Source of the DNA: Psychromonas sp. MB-3u-54
GTDB taxonomy: Bacteria; Pseudomonadota; Gammaproteobacteria; Enterobacterales; Psychromonadaceae
DNA: 64,000 bases
Direction of reading: 5' to 3'
Assembly (NCBI RefSeq): GCF_002836415.1
Contig: NZ_PJBP01000120.1
Coordinates: 1-64,000, forward strand
Shown: in pieces, positions 1 through 12,100 of the stretch
How the letters are laid out: the number at the start of each line of letters is the position of its first letter
Numbering within the stretch: position 1 is the stretch's first letter
The notes under the pieces: generated by a model
Databases searched by the model: none
The model's input: the letters and a program-made list of their open reading frames with translations, nothing else
Told to the model about the DNA's origin: nothing
Program-made: the position numbers and the translations under genes

Positions 1-19
1 TAGACCAGATTAAAATTGA

Positions 20-280
20 AAAATCAGTCCAAGACGAGACACAAACAGGCTTCATTCACATCCTGGTCTATCTATCTCGATAGATAAACCATTTGTTGTT
101 ATCGAATGTAAAAGGCAGAAGGGTTACAGAAAGAAAAAAGTCCATATAAAACAAATTATTAGCTATGCTAGCTCTGATTCAATTCAGCTGATTTTTGTGT
201 TTTTACCGATGGAAATATCTGCCAAGTTCAACGAAAAAAGCAGCAGGGTGGTTCAACTAATAGAACATTTCACGTATTAA
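20..280 (+). pseudogene. Remnant of a restriction-type nuclease gene (3' fragment)
   Basis: An open frame with no start codon runs for about 86 codons to a TAA. Its middle reads KPFVVIECKRQKGYRKKK, followed by a predicted helix with IKQIISYA. A hydrophobic strand ending in E-C-K and then a QI..YA helix is the layout seen in PD-(D/E)XK folds of the HsdR N-terminal kind. The frame closes upstream with a TGA, and the upstream half of the nuclease core (the acidic residue before the ExK) is missing. I read it as a decayed or truncated gene at the island edge. The family assignment rests on one motif and is tentative. Confidence 0.4.
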
Positions 281-391
281 TGAATGCCAAGAAACCTTAT
301 TAAATTTTAGTCATTTATGACATAAACCAGATGACGTTAAGCCTGTATTAGATTGGTTATATCAACCAATCTAAGGAACAGGTGCACTTAA

Positions 392-622
392 ATTTATCAA
401 AGTCATACAACCGATTTTTATGCTCACTCTATTATCAGTGAAGGTACTAATCGCACTTTATTCAATATAATTATTCATCTTTGTCGTGGTATAAATATCA
501 AGCCAGACTTCGACGGATACCATTCGGATGGAAAATTTGATGATGTAAAACCTGGAACTGCTTTTGAACTAACTCAGCTGTATCTGCAAAAGGCTAGCAT
601 TAAAAATCACCTTGTTACTTGA
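392..622 (+). pseudogene. Gene remnant, unknown family
   Basis: An open frame of about 76 codons without a start codon ends in TGA. Its composition looks protein-like, with segments such as AHSIISEGTNRTLFNII and CRGINIKPDFDGYHSDGK. It follows the nuclease-like remnant on the same strand after about 110 bp. I do not recognise the family. It may belong to the same lost operon as the upstream fragment. Confidence 0.3.
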
Positions 623-1443
623 TCTTCATTAGAGCATGTAAATAAATAGGGCACTTAAAAATACTTTTATTATTCTCGCTCTGTAAATGTTTGTAATATA
701 TTCCGACAATATATCGGCATAATGTTGTTGTCATGTTTCCGTTCCAGTTTTTCCCATGGCTATTAATTATCTTCAATAGTAACGATATTCATGTCGTTGG
801 TATTTTATTTCATTGCTAGTTTGTTTCGTTACTACTTTACAGACGGCAAACCTGAACCCGAGTGATAAGCAGAGATTGATTAAATAAGATTAGTAAATTC
901 CTAGGGCATTTTTTGGGTTGTATAAATAATATTTATTCTTCAGAGTCATTTCGATTATTCATTCGCTAAGCACATTCATCATTAAGTCGTGAATTAAAAT
1001 AGGAGATTAGATGATATTGTTTTTACTGCAGTCTGGTAGCTAATGACTAAAAACTCACCTTAGCTTTTCTCAATCAAGGGAAACACCTTAATTATCTATT
1101 AGATTGCAGCACAGAGCGCCTAAATATTATTCAATATGCCATAAGGTTGGATAATATTTAGGGTTTTAAGCCATTTACTCGAATCCGAAATATTTAGAGT
1201 GTGTTACAGCGAATGAGATGATGAAAAATAGAGCCCAATATCAAGGATGTCATGCATTGGCATGACAAACGAAGGTATTAAAATAAAGTCACAAACAGGC
1301 TTAACGTATCGATAATCAATAACTTTATCCAAGTAATCAGTTAGTTATAGTAACTAACCCCCGCATATAGATAACAGTACATTATACATTTTATGTTAAA
1401 TAGAAATTATGGTAAATACGGTTTTAAATCGACGTGAGATCGG

Positions 1444-1594
1444 ATCTCATTTTAAAACACGACTGACAGTAATGTTGATTGCAATATACTTAAATACAAA
1501 CTGTATTTAACATAACATACATTATGCGCATTCATTGTTATTATTACGGATGGGTGTAAGTCTGCTGTATGATCAAAGAATTTTAAAATGAGAT
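1444..1594. repeat. 14-bp inverted repeat pair spanning 151 bp
   Basis: ATCTCATTTTAAAA at 1444-1457 is matched by its exact reverse complement at 1581-1594. The arms are AT-rich and the flanks do not extend the match, so chance is possible in DNA of this composition. The spacing would suit a small non-autonomous element. Confidence 0.3.
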
Positions 1595-1809
1595 TTTGGA
1601 AAACACTGAGACTTTCAAAAGTTACTATAGGCTATTGTTTTCAAAATGTTATTATTTAATAAAACAATAACCACCTCTACACTTTTAATTATAAACAGAC
1701 TTTTTTTATATTGTACTTCTTTCATCATGAGTCATTACCCATAATTATCACAAATCATCCTATGCAGTGCTCGACTTTATAAATTATTAACATAGAGCGT
1801 GGTTTATAT

Positions 1810-1838
1810 TTAAAGTTTCCGCTTAGCTGAAACTTTAA
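1810..1838. other. Hairpin with 10-bp stem
   Basis: TTAAAGTTTC at 1810-1819 pairs with GAAACTTTAA at 1829-1838 across a 9-nt loop. No gene lies next to it, and there is no clear T-run, so its role is unknown. Confidence 0.35.
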
Positions 1839-2754
1839 ACTGTGGTTTTAGCTATTCGACTTCAACTATGATTATTATATATACATAGCGCGCTTCCATT
1901 TTATACTCATAATAACCATCGCTATCATTGAATTAATGTTATGGATAAAATCACCTTATTTCTCTATACGAAGTCGGCCAAGTTCTAGCTAAGCATGAAA
2001 ATGAGATATCGAACTGCCTTCATTGCAACAGTTATGAATTTTATGTTGCATGGCTTATTTTCATGGGAAATTAAAAGTCCAATTAAAATAGCTATTTGCT
2101 TATGAATAAATTACTTAAGGCCAACACTGAAATGGAACAGCGTCATATATAGCTAATTTACTAAACAGTTAACCATGAATTATTTTTAAAGATTAAAGTT
2201 CACGATATAGAACCGCCCTATTTTATTATTAACAACCACACTAGATCACCACAAAGTATTGATTTAAATAAAAATTCACGTTGATGAATACAGGTTTATT
2301 CCGGAGGAAAAATACAATCATAAGTTTTTACTCATTATCTGTAAGGCTTCAGTTAAAAATAATTTTATGTAGTGTCTGATTGTAATGAAGAACCGCAATT
2401 TAGTTTCGCAGTCAGGAGAGGAAATATTATTTATACAGATCAAAAGTAACCGCCCAAGGAAGTTACAAATATTATTAAATAAATCACTTCTTATCGCACT
2501 AACCCAGGCTGCTGTCAGACTCGTACATAGTAACTACTCATGTCGTTACTTTCTGAAGAAACAGAACTATCATGGAAAACCTAAACGGGGATATTTAAGC
2601 CGCATTGTGCAGTTGTAATACTGGAATCTATTACGAGACTTTTTGCAGAGAGAATAATAAAATTATTTGTAAGTACCCTATTTATATTTTGATGTTTAAA
2701 ATGCGCCCGTACATTGGCAACTGATTAACTTGTTTTGTTGTTTTTACTTGTCAT

Positions 2755-2794
2755 TTTTTAACTGTAGAGGCGTTAACTCCTCTACAGTTAAAAA
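2755..2794. terminator. Strong bidirectional terminator after druE
   Basis: A perfect 16-bp stem, TTTTTAACTGTAGAGG with CCTCTACAGTTAAAAA, encloses an 8-nt loop. The arms begin and end in A/T runs, so it can act in both directions. It lies about 60 bp beyond the druE stop codon and would end the Druantia transcript. Confidence 0.85.
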
Positions 2795-2857
2795 CATAAA
2801 ATTATAGCCAGTTTTTATTAGACCACTTCAGTCACTATCAATACCAAATAAAGCTAC

Positions 2858-5800
2858 TTACACTTCAACTAACTTGTAGCTCACATCTGTTGACCAATCT
2901 TCGCTATTTTTTACAATTAAACTATTTTCAAGTTTTTTAAGTGAGTTAAATTGTACAAATTCATCATCATTAAAATTGTATTTCACACGGGAATGAGTCG
3001 GTACATGCTCCTTCAAGCGCCAATAACCAACTCCTTGATCAAATCTAAATGTTAATTCTTTACCTGATGTAAATTTAAAGGTGAGTTTTCTTCTATGCGC
3101 TATATCAGCGCGGTGATTATGAATGGTTAAATCAATATCAACCTTGGCCTTAGTTTTCAGCCAGAGAGAGAAAACTTCTTTGAAATCATCATGGTTTTGC
3201 CAATCATGCTGGAGAAGGTACCCAGATTTATCTTTTGAATTGAATAAGGTTTCTATTTTTATTTGAGGCTTAACCTTTGTGGCATTGCAGAAAGAACCTA
3301 TCAACTGAGAAATCAATAACAACGAAGACGGGCTTTGCAAATATCGGTCTGTGTAATGAATACCTTCAAGCACATTATTATTTAACAACGTCACTATTTT
3401 AGGATCTTCACCAAGAATTTTTTGCCAAAAGGAAATTCCAAAGTCTTTCAAGTTACCATTTAATTCAGTGGAAAATTCCACGTCTTTAATTAAAGCACTA
3501 GCACCGACTTCCCACTCAGTTGTATCAAGTAAAACTAGCCCTTCTTTAGCATGTTCAAGACTGGAAACTACATCACCAGTCCCTGTATGCCAATGGCTAC
3601 CCGGACATTTAACGTCTTCATTTTTATTGGCCAAAGTAAGGAAAGAAGTTGAGTTTTCAAGCTGGGCAACCACCCTACTATTACTTGATTCGCCTTGATA
3701 AAATTTAGCCCCCATATTTTTAAGAATACGAAATTCATCAATAAAATCAGCTTCTAATTCTTTTGTTGGCAAAACAATATTGACGTTCTTTTCATCTTGA
3801 GTAAGGTAACGAATAATAGTCTTTTTAAATCCTGGTGAGGTAAGATTCCATTCAACTAAATCATTATTTAACCAAATAGTTAAGGTTTGATATCCATGGT
3901 TGAAATGATGGCGAATACTTTCAGCAATAGATCCTGGATAATACTTACCATTTTTTAAAATCTCAGTAGTCTCTGCTGTACCGTTAAATTTCAAATAATC
4001 TTTACCCAGCCACTCTAGAGCAAGTAAACGATCCAATTTATCAACATCATGCCTAGAATCGGATTCCAACAAACAATCACCACAGCTGCTTTGACACTTT
4101 TCACAGCCAAGTTTTTGAACCATTAACGAAATTATTTTTTGAATATACATAGGTGCTGAACTCGCAAAACCAGCGCCTCCACTTATTGAATCAAACAACT
4201 GAATAACCATCGCAGCTTGGCTTTCATTAACAACAGAAGGACGAGTTGCATAACCAAGTTCGGAAGTTGACACTCCAAGCGTTTCTGCGAGGGCTGCGCG
4301 TAATGCTACCGCTAATGTGGTTGCTACTATATGACCAAAGTCTTTAGTATCAGGGATATACTCATGAGTCTTTGGATTTTTTAAAACTAATTCGAATACA
4401 TCAGTCTTCGAATGACAACCTAAATGAACGTCCTTCATAAGCGTACCAGAGCCTTCACACTCATGATGACCATAACCATCTTTGTCTTTTTTACTCGCTT
4501 TAAGTGGCTGATGTCCTTTAATGGGGTTGAAATTTACCGGATAATCACCGTTGTGATCAAGCGATTCTGCACGGCCACAGGTCATACAAAGTGCATAACC
4601 TTTTCCAAGCGCGCCGGAGGTATGATGGAAGACAGTGCCGTCAGAACCCGCTGTCATATAGCCCATGTTATCATTGGCTAAATTTATTTTTTCCGCAGCG
4701 ACAGATACCCATGCAGGCTCAACAGGTATATAACTTTGAGCTGAAATATCATTTGATGGACTTGAATAAAAATCAGTTACAAAACCAGTGGGTTGTAAAA
4801 CCTTGCGCTGATTTTTAACCTTAATCTTTTCACCGCAGCGATCATTATCACAAAATACTTGATCGTTAGAGACAGAAACACCGCTCATATATCCCGTTTG
4901 ACCACACTTGTCACAACGCCATGCCAAATCAAATTTTTGAGCCTCTTTCGCATCATTATCAGCAACGTTTTGCCAACCAAGCGAAACACCACCGGATCGA
5001 AAAACTCGTCCGTCTAAGACAACCTCAGAACCTGGAGCATACTCTCTAATTGCGATGGCCAGATTGCGACTCGGCAGACCTCGTACACGTGAAATATTGT
5101 CTTCCCGATCCTTGTTAGTCTTGTTTCTATTGTTCTTATCACGAATAAAATCTTCGATATTATTATTATCAAAATTAACCACATCAGTAGGGAATCCATA
5201 ACCGGGCAAAAATGATTTAGAAGCTAATTCTTTAAGTAAATACTCCTTACATAAGCGAGAAAGTTCTGTTTTTAACCGATATTCATAAGGACTGTCAGGA
5301 AGTGATTTTCCTTTTTCAGTTTGAAGATAATTAAAGTCTTTGATCCAGATTCCTTGTAAATATTTAATGACTTCTATCGCTTCATCTCTCAAATTGTTTG
5401 CAGAGGTCGCTTCCAGTGCAGTACCTCTCACTAACGAACGCAAGTCATTATCCCACTGGCTAGCTTGTGTTGAAGCCCAGTTAATAAACTGTGTGCAGAT
5501 TGATAGATCTTCTGAAAGGTAAAACCACTCTAGATTTAGCGAGGTTTTCTCTTTTTTTGTATCACCAATAATTTCTGTTAAAAAGATTGATAGCAACATA
5601 GAATTAACATGGCGTTGTACTAAGCGAGTAGAATTAAACGCAACATAAGGAGCCGGTATAAGAGTTTCAAATGGCCATTTTGGATTAGCGAAAACCTGCT
5701 GATCATGAGGATTTCCCTTGCATAAGGTATATGAGATAGCGCGAGATTCTTTACTACGTCCGGCACGACCAGATCGTTGTAAATAGTTGGCAGGATGTGG

Positions 5801-8800
5801 CGGGACGTTATTCATAACAACAGCTGAAATGCCACCAATATCAACGCCCATTTCCATGGTAGTTGAACAATTTAAAACATTAATTTTACCTTGTTTGAAC
5901 ATCTCTTCATATTTATCGAGACGATCTGCGGATTGCTGTGCTGAATGTTCTGCGGTTCGATAATAAAATCCGCCCTCTACTGCCCGATCGTTAATATCGG
6001 TCCATAAATTTTGCAGGCGTAACGTTTCAGTATCACTATCCTGATTTACCTGTGAACGTGTCAACTGAATACCCGGATCATAATCTTCCTGAGTCGTACC
6101 AAAGTTCCATATTTGAGGATAGTTCACTTCAACACATTGAAAGTTACCTTCCCTCATTGTTATTGGCAGATAAGGTGTTAATCCTCTAAATGTAGTATCA
6201 AACAGTTTATTCGTTACCGGGCAGACAAATGCCTTGTCAACAAACGAGAATGACAATTTTTCACGTGCTAGATAATACTTATTTGAGTCAGACGACAGTA
6301 TTCTGGCACGTTCGGTTAAATCAAACCAAGCATGTTTAAGCCATGAATTGATAATATCTTTGCCATCATTACTTTTTATATCAATGCCGCTGGCGATGGC
6401 TAATAATTTAACCAATCTACCTTGTGAAGCACCTTGGTTAATTTGCGGCCACTTTTTTATACGTCCTTCATTTTTTTCTTGAGAGTCAGGTGAGCGTAAT
6501 GTTTTAGATGAAAATTTGTTTCCTATCCACCGGCCCCAACTATCATCTAATTGGATAAAAGTATTTTCTCTCACATGAAAATCTAAGGCTACTTTTATAA
6601 AATCTTGCCAATCTTGCAGATTAAAACCATATTGTTCCCATAAAGAAGGTGCTTTAATTACTTTATCTAACCCTAAATAATTAACTTTAATCAATCCTTG
6701 CGTTTCAGAGCTGTTCTGTCTTTTTGGACGACGAGAAAATTCTCTAAACAGCAACATTTCGGCCAATTTAAATGGTCCATCTGTAGTCGCAAATGTTTCA
6801 GGTGAAAGATATTTGTTATATAAAAGAATACTGCCTTTGATGTCTGATTTATTCGCCAATTTACTAACCATTTCAGTCCACGGAAGAACCGAAAATTGAT
6901 TTTTTGGTTTACTATTTTCTTGTTCGACAGCCTGCTTTTCAAATTTAGCAGCCGCCGCGATATCTCCCTTAATTCGTTTCATCAAAGCAAATTCACGCAA
7001 ATCATCAGGAGTCATATCAAACGTCGGTGCATCTTGGACCAGCTGGTCCTTTTGGCTTTCTCGTAATATCTCAAAAACAGAACCTCGTAATTTAGAACGC
7101 TCAGCTTCCTGCTGCATTCTAACCGCCATTCTTGCAGTACCTTGGCGGCTATCGGTGAAGGTAATTAAGCGCCGGCCTCGGCCGGGCAGACTTTGCGGGC
7201 CAATTGCATTTTTATCTCCATCATCTGCTTTAAAATCCGGACAGTATTCTAATAAGGTAGGAACAACATTTGATACGTAAAAAGGGGAGCCTAGCAGTGC
7301 CCGTCGAAATGGCATACTGCCTGATCGTCCTTTGTAACTACATTTCGCACAGGACATAGTAGCTCTTATATCGTGCATAAATAACGGATAACCATCCTTT
7401 GATAAGTTACCTATAGATTTATCTTTCCCGATTATTGCTGCTTGGTATGCTTCATCATTATCTTTAATCGATGCGAATATTTGCGGTATATTTGATGGTC
7501 CAGAACAATCTTGGATTTCTGGTTTTTCACTTTCATCATCTTCATTTTCATCTTGTTGTAGTGAAAACTCATCCCCCCCATTAGAATTCCACTGACTCAA
7601 ATAACCTTGCTTATCCTTGCCTAACAAGTGAGGTTCATTACATTCTAAGCAGAAGGTTAATTCAAGTATTGGGGCGCCACAGTCACAAGTTTGCTTTTGC
7701 GTGGAATAGACTAAACCAAAAGGCCAATTTTTTTCAAGTTGAGACCCTTTTTTACATTCACAATTTTTATCGATACACGCCCACAAACCATGCGTCATAC
7801 GTTGAAAAAAATGTGCTCTTACTTTTAAAAATGGTTCCGATATTGAGTCTTTTTTGGTACCTGTACAGATATCTAACCAGCGTAATATATCCTCTTGTGA
7901 AAACTGTTTTTGATTGAGAGATTCACTAATACGTTTATTGATATCATTTAAAGTTAATGGTTGTTTACTTTTAACTACAATATCCCGTAAGGTAGTCGCA
8001 ATCTCAGAACTGGTTAATGCCTTAAAACGGGTAAAAGAGACATCGGCAAACTGCTTCTCTTTTGTGCTTTTAGGTAGCTCACCTTGCGGTTCAATATTCT
8101 CTAAATCAGCAAGAGTACTAGGCAAAAATGCTTGAGTCTCTATTTCAGGGATCACACGTTTCCCGCCAATCACAATAATTTGATCTCGTGATACTCCTGC
8201 TAATTCAGATAAATAAGTTTTTAATTGATCTTCTGCATTTGCATCTCCAATGGTTGCAGAGGTTGCAACAAAACGCACATTTTTTGCTTCTACCCCAAAA
8301 GCATGTAAGACCCGACGTAATTGCAATGCCAGTTCAGCCGCTTGTGAACCCACATAAGTATGGGCTTCATCAAGCACAATCCAGCGAAGTGATTTTTCCT
8401 GACGTGATTTTTTAATAATCGGAGAATCCACTTGGCGAACCAGCATATACTCCAACATAGTGCCATTAGTCACCAAAATAGGTGCGGGCTCTTTACGCAT
8501 CAACTCTCGTGATAATACTTCATTTGGTCTTTCTTTTTGTTCGGTTCTTTTTTTACTTTCAAAATTTTCAGTATTACCGTTATACAGACAGTAACGAATA
8601 CCGTTACCAAAATGTTGTGTCCAAGCGTTTAAACGCTCCTGTTGAGAATTAATTAATGCATTCAATGGATATAAAAAAATAGCACGAACACCTACCAGAG
8701 GATCGCCCTTCTGCTGATATTCCTGATATAAATCATCAATCACTGGCACCATAAAACATTCAGTTTTACCCGAACCCGTTCCCGAGGTAACAACGACTGA

Positions 8801-9151
8801 TTTTGGCTGCTCATCAAGCAATGTTTCCCACGCTTTTAACTGGTGCTTAAAGGGATTGAATTCAGCGCCAAAACGATAACGATCATTTAATTTAGAATCT
8901 AATGCGTTAACTACTGCTTTGGACAATAAATTACCTGATAAATCTGACATTTTGAGTTCAGCCCCCTCCCAACCAAAGGTATGCTCAAAGACGGGAGAGG
9001 CCAGAAATGAATTATCTTTCCCGCAGTCAACCTGCATCTGTTCACTAAGATGTGTTCTTAATGCAGGATTAGAAATACCAAGAATACTCAGTGTCGATTC
9101 TTTTGCGCGTGAAATAGACTGCTCTACTAAAGATGAAAAATACTTAGCCAT
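2858..9151 (-). CDS. druE: Druantia type III helicase DruE
   Basis: A very large (2097 aa) SF2 DEAD/DEAH-box helicase of the DUF1998 class. Visible motifs are GTGSGKT (about 122-130), DEAH (about 260), SAT (about 296), a helicase-C segment with a QRSGRAGR motif (about 1125) and a cysteine cluster CEKCQSSCGDCLLE (about 1685-1695) typical of DUF1998. Further CxxC pairs near 470-520, 660 and 1450-1480 look like zinc-binding inserts. Length and architecture match DruE, the component shared by Druantia systems; the single large partner immediately upstream (druH) fits type III. The druH stop and this ATG are 9 bp apart, with AAGGG about 6 nt before the start. Druantia restricts phage, but its mechanism is not established. 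The type III call rests on size, order and motifs, without alignment. Confidence 0.88.
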   Translation of the reverse strand: MAKYFSSLVEQSISRAKESTLSILGISNPALRTHLSEQMQVDCGKDNSFLASPVFEHTFGWEGAELKMSDLSGNLLSKAVVNALDSKLNDRYRFGAEFNPFKHQLKAWETLLDEQPKSVVVTSGTGSGKTECFMVPVIDDLYQEYQQKGDPLVGVRAIFLYPLNALINSQQERLNAWTQHFGNGIRYCLYNGNTENFESKKRTEQKERPNEVLSRELMRKEPAPILVTNGTMLEYMLVRQVDSPIIKKSRQEKSLRWIVLDEAHTYVGSQAAELALQLRRVLHAFGVEAKNVRFVATSATIGDANAEDQLKTYLSELAGVSRDQIIVIGGKRVIPEIETQAFLPSTLADLENIEPQGELPKSTKEKQFADVSFTRFKALTSSEIATTLRDIVVKSKQPLTLNDINKRISESLNQKQFSQEDILRWLDICTGTKKDSISEPFLKVRAHFFQRMTHGLWACIDKNCECKKGSQLEKNWPFGLVYSTQKQTCDCGAPILELTFCLECNEPHLLGKDKQGYLSQWNSNGGDEFSLQQDENEDDESEKPEIQDCSGPSNIPQIFASIKDNDEAYQAAIIGKDKSIGNLSKDGYPLFMHDIRATMSCAKCSYKGRSGSMPFRRALLGSPFYVSNVVPTLLEYCPDFKADDGDKNAIGPQSLPGRGRRLITFTDSRQGTARMAVRMQQEAERSKLRGSVFEILRESQKDQLVQDAPTFDMTPDDLREFALMKRIKGDIAAAAKFEKQAVEQENSKPKNQFSVLPWTEMVSKLANKSDIKGSILLYNKYLSPETFATTDGPFKLAEMLLFREFSRRPKRQNSSETQGLIKVNYLGLDKVIKAPSLWEQYGFNLQDWQDFIKVALDFHVRENTFIQLDDSWGRWIGNKFSSKTLRSPDSQEKNEGRIKKWPQINQGASQGRLVKLLAIASGIDIKSNDGKDIINSWLKHAWFDLTERARILSSDSNKYYLAREKLSFSFVDKAFVCPVTNKLFDTTFRGLTPYLPITMREGNFQCVEVNYPQIWNFGTTQEDYDPGIQLTRSQVNQDSDTETLRLQNLWTDINDRAVEGGFYYRTAEHSAQQSADRLDKYEEMFKQGKINVLNCSTTMEMGVDIGGISAVVMNNVPPHPANYLQRSGRAGRSKESRAISYTLCKGNPHDQQVFANPKWPFETLIPAPYVAFNSTRLVQRHVNSMLLSIFLTEIIGDTKKEKTSLNLEWFYLSEDLSICTQFINWASTQASQWDNDLRSLVRGTALEATSANNLRDEAIEVIKYLQGIWIKDFNYLQTEKGKSLPDSPYEYRLKTELSRLCKEYLLKELASKSFLPGYGFPTDVVNFDNNNIEDFIRDKNNRNKTNKDREDNISRVRGLPSRNLAIAIREYAPGSEVVLDGRVFRSGGVSLGWQNVADNDAKEAQKFDLAWRCDKCGQTGYMSGVSVSNDQVFCDNDRCGEKIKVKNQRKVLQPTGFVTDFYSSPSNDISAQSYIPVEPAWVSVAAEKINLANDNMGYMTAGSDGTVFHHTSGALGKGYALCMTCGRAESLDHNGDYPVNFNPIKGHQPLKASKKDKDGYGHHECEGSGTLMKDVHLGCHSKTDVFELVLKNPKTHEYIPDTKDFGHIVATTLAVALRAALAETLGVSTSELGYATRPSVVNESQAAMVIQLFDSISGGAGFASSAPMYIQKIISLMVQKLGCEKCQSSCGDCLLESDSRHDVDKLDRLLALEWLGKDYLKFNGTAETTEILKNGKYYPGSIAESIRHHFNHGYQTLTIWLNNDLVEWNLTSPGFKKTIIRYLTQDEKNVNIVLPTKELEADFIDEFRILKNMGAKFYQGESSNSRVVAQLENSTSFLTLANKNEDVKCPGSHWHTGTGDVVSSLEHAKEGLVLLDTTEWEVGASALIKDVEFSTELNGNLKDFGISFWQKILGEDPKIVTLLNNNVLEGIHYTDRYLQSPSSLLLISQLIGSFCNATKVKPQIKIETLFNSKDKSGYLLQHDWQNHDDFKEVFSLWLKTKAKVDIDLTIHNHRADIAHRRKLTFKFTSGKELTFRFDQGVGYWRLKEHVPTHSRVKYNFNDDEFVQFNSLKKLENSLIVKNSEDWSTDVSYKLVEV

Positions 9152-9160
9152 TGAATGCCC

Positions 9161-12100
9161 TTAATTTAACTGTAAAAATTCAAATAATGCGTAACGATAG
9201 AGAGGCTCAAACCACTCACAATCAAACTCACGAGATTTTCTAAGATGGAATAATGAAGCGGGATCTGAATGGGTCATTGAATGCGCAACACCAGCAGCAA
9301 CTGCTGCTGCATAGATTGGTAGATAAACAACCGAATTTTGATAAGGATGGAAAGTTTTTAATTCTAAGTTCAACATATTTTGACTATCAAACCATTGCTT
9401 TAATTCTGTTCTAAATCGTTCTGGCCATTCTTGATCTTCAGAGTGTTGCTGTAATAAGTTTTGAAACCAGTCATCCTTAATGATGCTCTGCATAACAGAA
9501 ATAGGATAAGAAACAGGCTTATTACCTGACTTTAAAAACTCAACATATTCATTCGAATAGGTTGGTACCTGAGTAGATATTCGATCGAGTAGCACATTTA
9601 ATTGTTTCTCGATAAATGCATCAGGCAATCCTCCTTTTTTGAAAATAGTTGCCATCATTGATTTGGCTGCCTGCCAATGGATAATCGGAATATACTCCCA
9701 GAAAACAGAAAATTCTGTTTCTAATCTAGCAATAAATTCAGGATCACTTTCAAAACGTAAAACCGCCAGACAAAGTGCTTTATGGTTATCGACAAGTGCT
9801 TTCCAAACTTCAAAAGTTGATAATGGTAAATGACCGAAATTATCATATAAATCTCGAAGAAATACCCATCCGCTATGATCCGCGTTTTTAGACATTAAAT
9901 GAATGACACTTACCAATGCATCAGGATTAAATTTGGGGTGAAATGCTACGACCGCTTTTTGAAGTGTTGTTATATTAGAGCCAGTCTCTATTCGTTCTGT
10001 ACCTCCCACTAAGAATTTTGCTCTAAAATTAAATTCATAATCTTTAGCGGGAACAATTAACCATGGACCTGAATCGTATATTTTTGCAGGTAATTCAAAG
10101 ACACCCGTTTTAACACCTTCACTTAAACGACTGGGTAAATTTGTAGGGTGCCTTTCTGGTGTGGCTAGGTTCATAAGCACTGGTTTTATTTGTGACAGAT
10201 CAGCAATAACTGTCGAAGGTAATTCAACGACATTGCGGACTTTATCAAAATCTAACGATATATTGTATTTAGACACCTTAATCACTAATGGACGCCCCTG
10301 TCCTGTGATTTTAAGTTCAACAGCCATATCAAGATGAGGTTTTAATGCCATTAATTCTTCAATACGGTCTTTCAGTGCAAATAAACTAATAACCAGGGGT
10401 TTATCTGTAACGGTATAATTCCAATCAAAATACGGAGAACTATGATTAAAAGCCCCTCCTTCTTTTAAGGTGGCTTCTATCTTGTACTTTACCGGGCAAC
10501 CTAACTCAGCAAATAAATAGAGACGGCTGCCAAGTAATTGGTCAATAGTGATCGCTTTATTAATAGCGACTTCATTTTTGTCGTATGCAATAGCCCCTTT
10601 GGCAGGAAAAGGCAGATCCAACGTAATTGGATCACTCATCAAGTTTGCATAAACATTTAACTTTATGTTTGCAGGAGGCGTGCCTTCAGAACTCAAATGG
10701 ATTTCACGCATTTGGTCAACTCTGCATAAATTATGCTTAATACCAGCAGTTTCAATTGAATAAACACATTTTGATTGTGTTGTTATTCTAATAATCGCTT
10801 CTGTAGGTTTTGCTCCAGCAATAAACTGCACATCAAAGTCGGAAGGTAATACACCAATTTTTTTTCTTAATACAATTTCGTCGTTTACATTTCTGAAAGT
10901 GATGGTATGAAGCCCATACTTTTCAATAACACATATATTATTTACATTAGTTTTACCAAAAAACGTCTGTAAGGCATTACCGGTTTCTTCATGTTCTAAC
11001 TGTGTCCATCGATAAGAGGGCACACCTTTAAATACCAGTGAAGGTGTGCTTCCCCATAAGACTTGCTCTCCTGTTAGTTCAATTAAATTACTTGTATTAT
11101 GAGGCGCATTTGTTTTTATAATATATTTTTCATCATACTCAGAGGTGACTGTTAAGGTACCTGTAAATAGAACTAACTTAAGTTCTTTATATTCTGAGGC
11201 TTGTAATTCAAAAGCCGTTTCTTGGCCATTAAATTCAGAATTTTCAGGCAAAATAACCAATAACTCTTGTGCCTTAGCTGAAAAACTTGCTTGCCCTACA
11301 TAAACCCAATTCTCTTCATCTTTAACGAAACCAACTGGTGAATTACCCAGCTCAATGAAACTATGGGGGATTAATTTACGATCAAGTGTTTGACCTGCTT
11401 GCATCGCAACTAAGTAGAGCTCTGCATTGGGATTAAAACGTTTTACCCGTACACTATTTTTATGTATTTTTAATAATATCTGTTCGCCCACAAATTGCGC
11501 ATGATAGATGCCTAAATTAGCGAGTTGATTTACCCCTTCAAACACTGCAAGCTCAATTCGACTCGTACTTATTTTCTGGGTAGAAAAATCTAATAGTAAG
11601 GAATCGGGTAAATATATTTCAGATGAAATAGCTTGGTTATCTAAACGAAGAAAATGGCGACTAGAAAGTAGTTTTGTTTTTTTACTACTTCTTTTTACTT
11701 CGACTGTTGCTGAACGTAATAAACCATTCAGAAACTCTGTCCCAATTTGTTCATTCAACGGTAGAGGAAACAATTCACGCCACTTTGGGCGGTGTTGATC
11801 TAAATAATTCGCAGGGTCATCTTTATTATCAAGTTCATAGGCATTAACGAATGCAATCAACCTGTCTGCCATATCAGAAATTAACTTGACCGAAGTATCC
11901 AGTTGAAATGCTTCAGGTAAGGGCTCTACACACTTTTTAACTAACTCATAAGTTGTATTACCATAAAAAGAAGCATGTTGATGACGTTTTAATACATTTT
12001 GAAAGACATGCTGAAATTGATTGTCATGGTCAATTAACAACTTTAAGGGTAACCCCCCTTCACTAAAAACAGATCCCAAATAGTTGTTATTCTCATTATG

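Larger units (their letters stand above)
623..2754. other. Gene-poor AT-rich stretch
   Basis: About 2.1 kb with stops in all frames and no coding sequence I can defend. The longest frame (2385-2618, plus, 77 codons) has no ribosome-binding site and no recognisable protein. The stretch contains hairpins at 1810-1838 (10-bp arms) and 1435-1449, and a 14-bp inverted repeat 1444-1457/1581-1594. It looks like eroded intergenic or relic DNA. Confidence 0.5.

Noticed and set aside
2385-2618. 77-aa plus-strand frame in the gene-poor left end
   Set aside because: It has no ribosome-binding site, no recognisable family and an AT-rich random composition; I do not list it as a gene.
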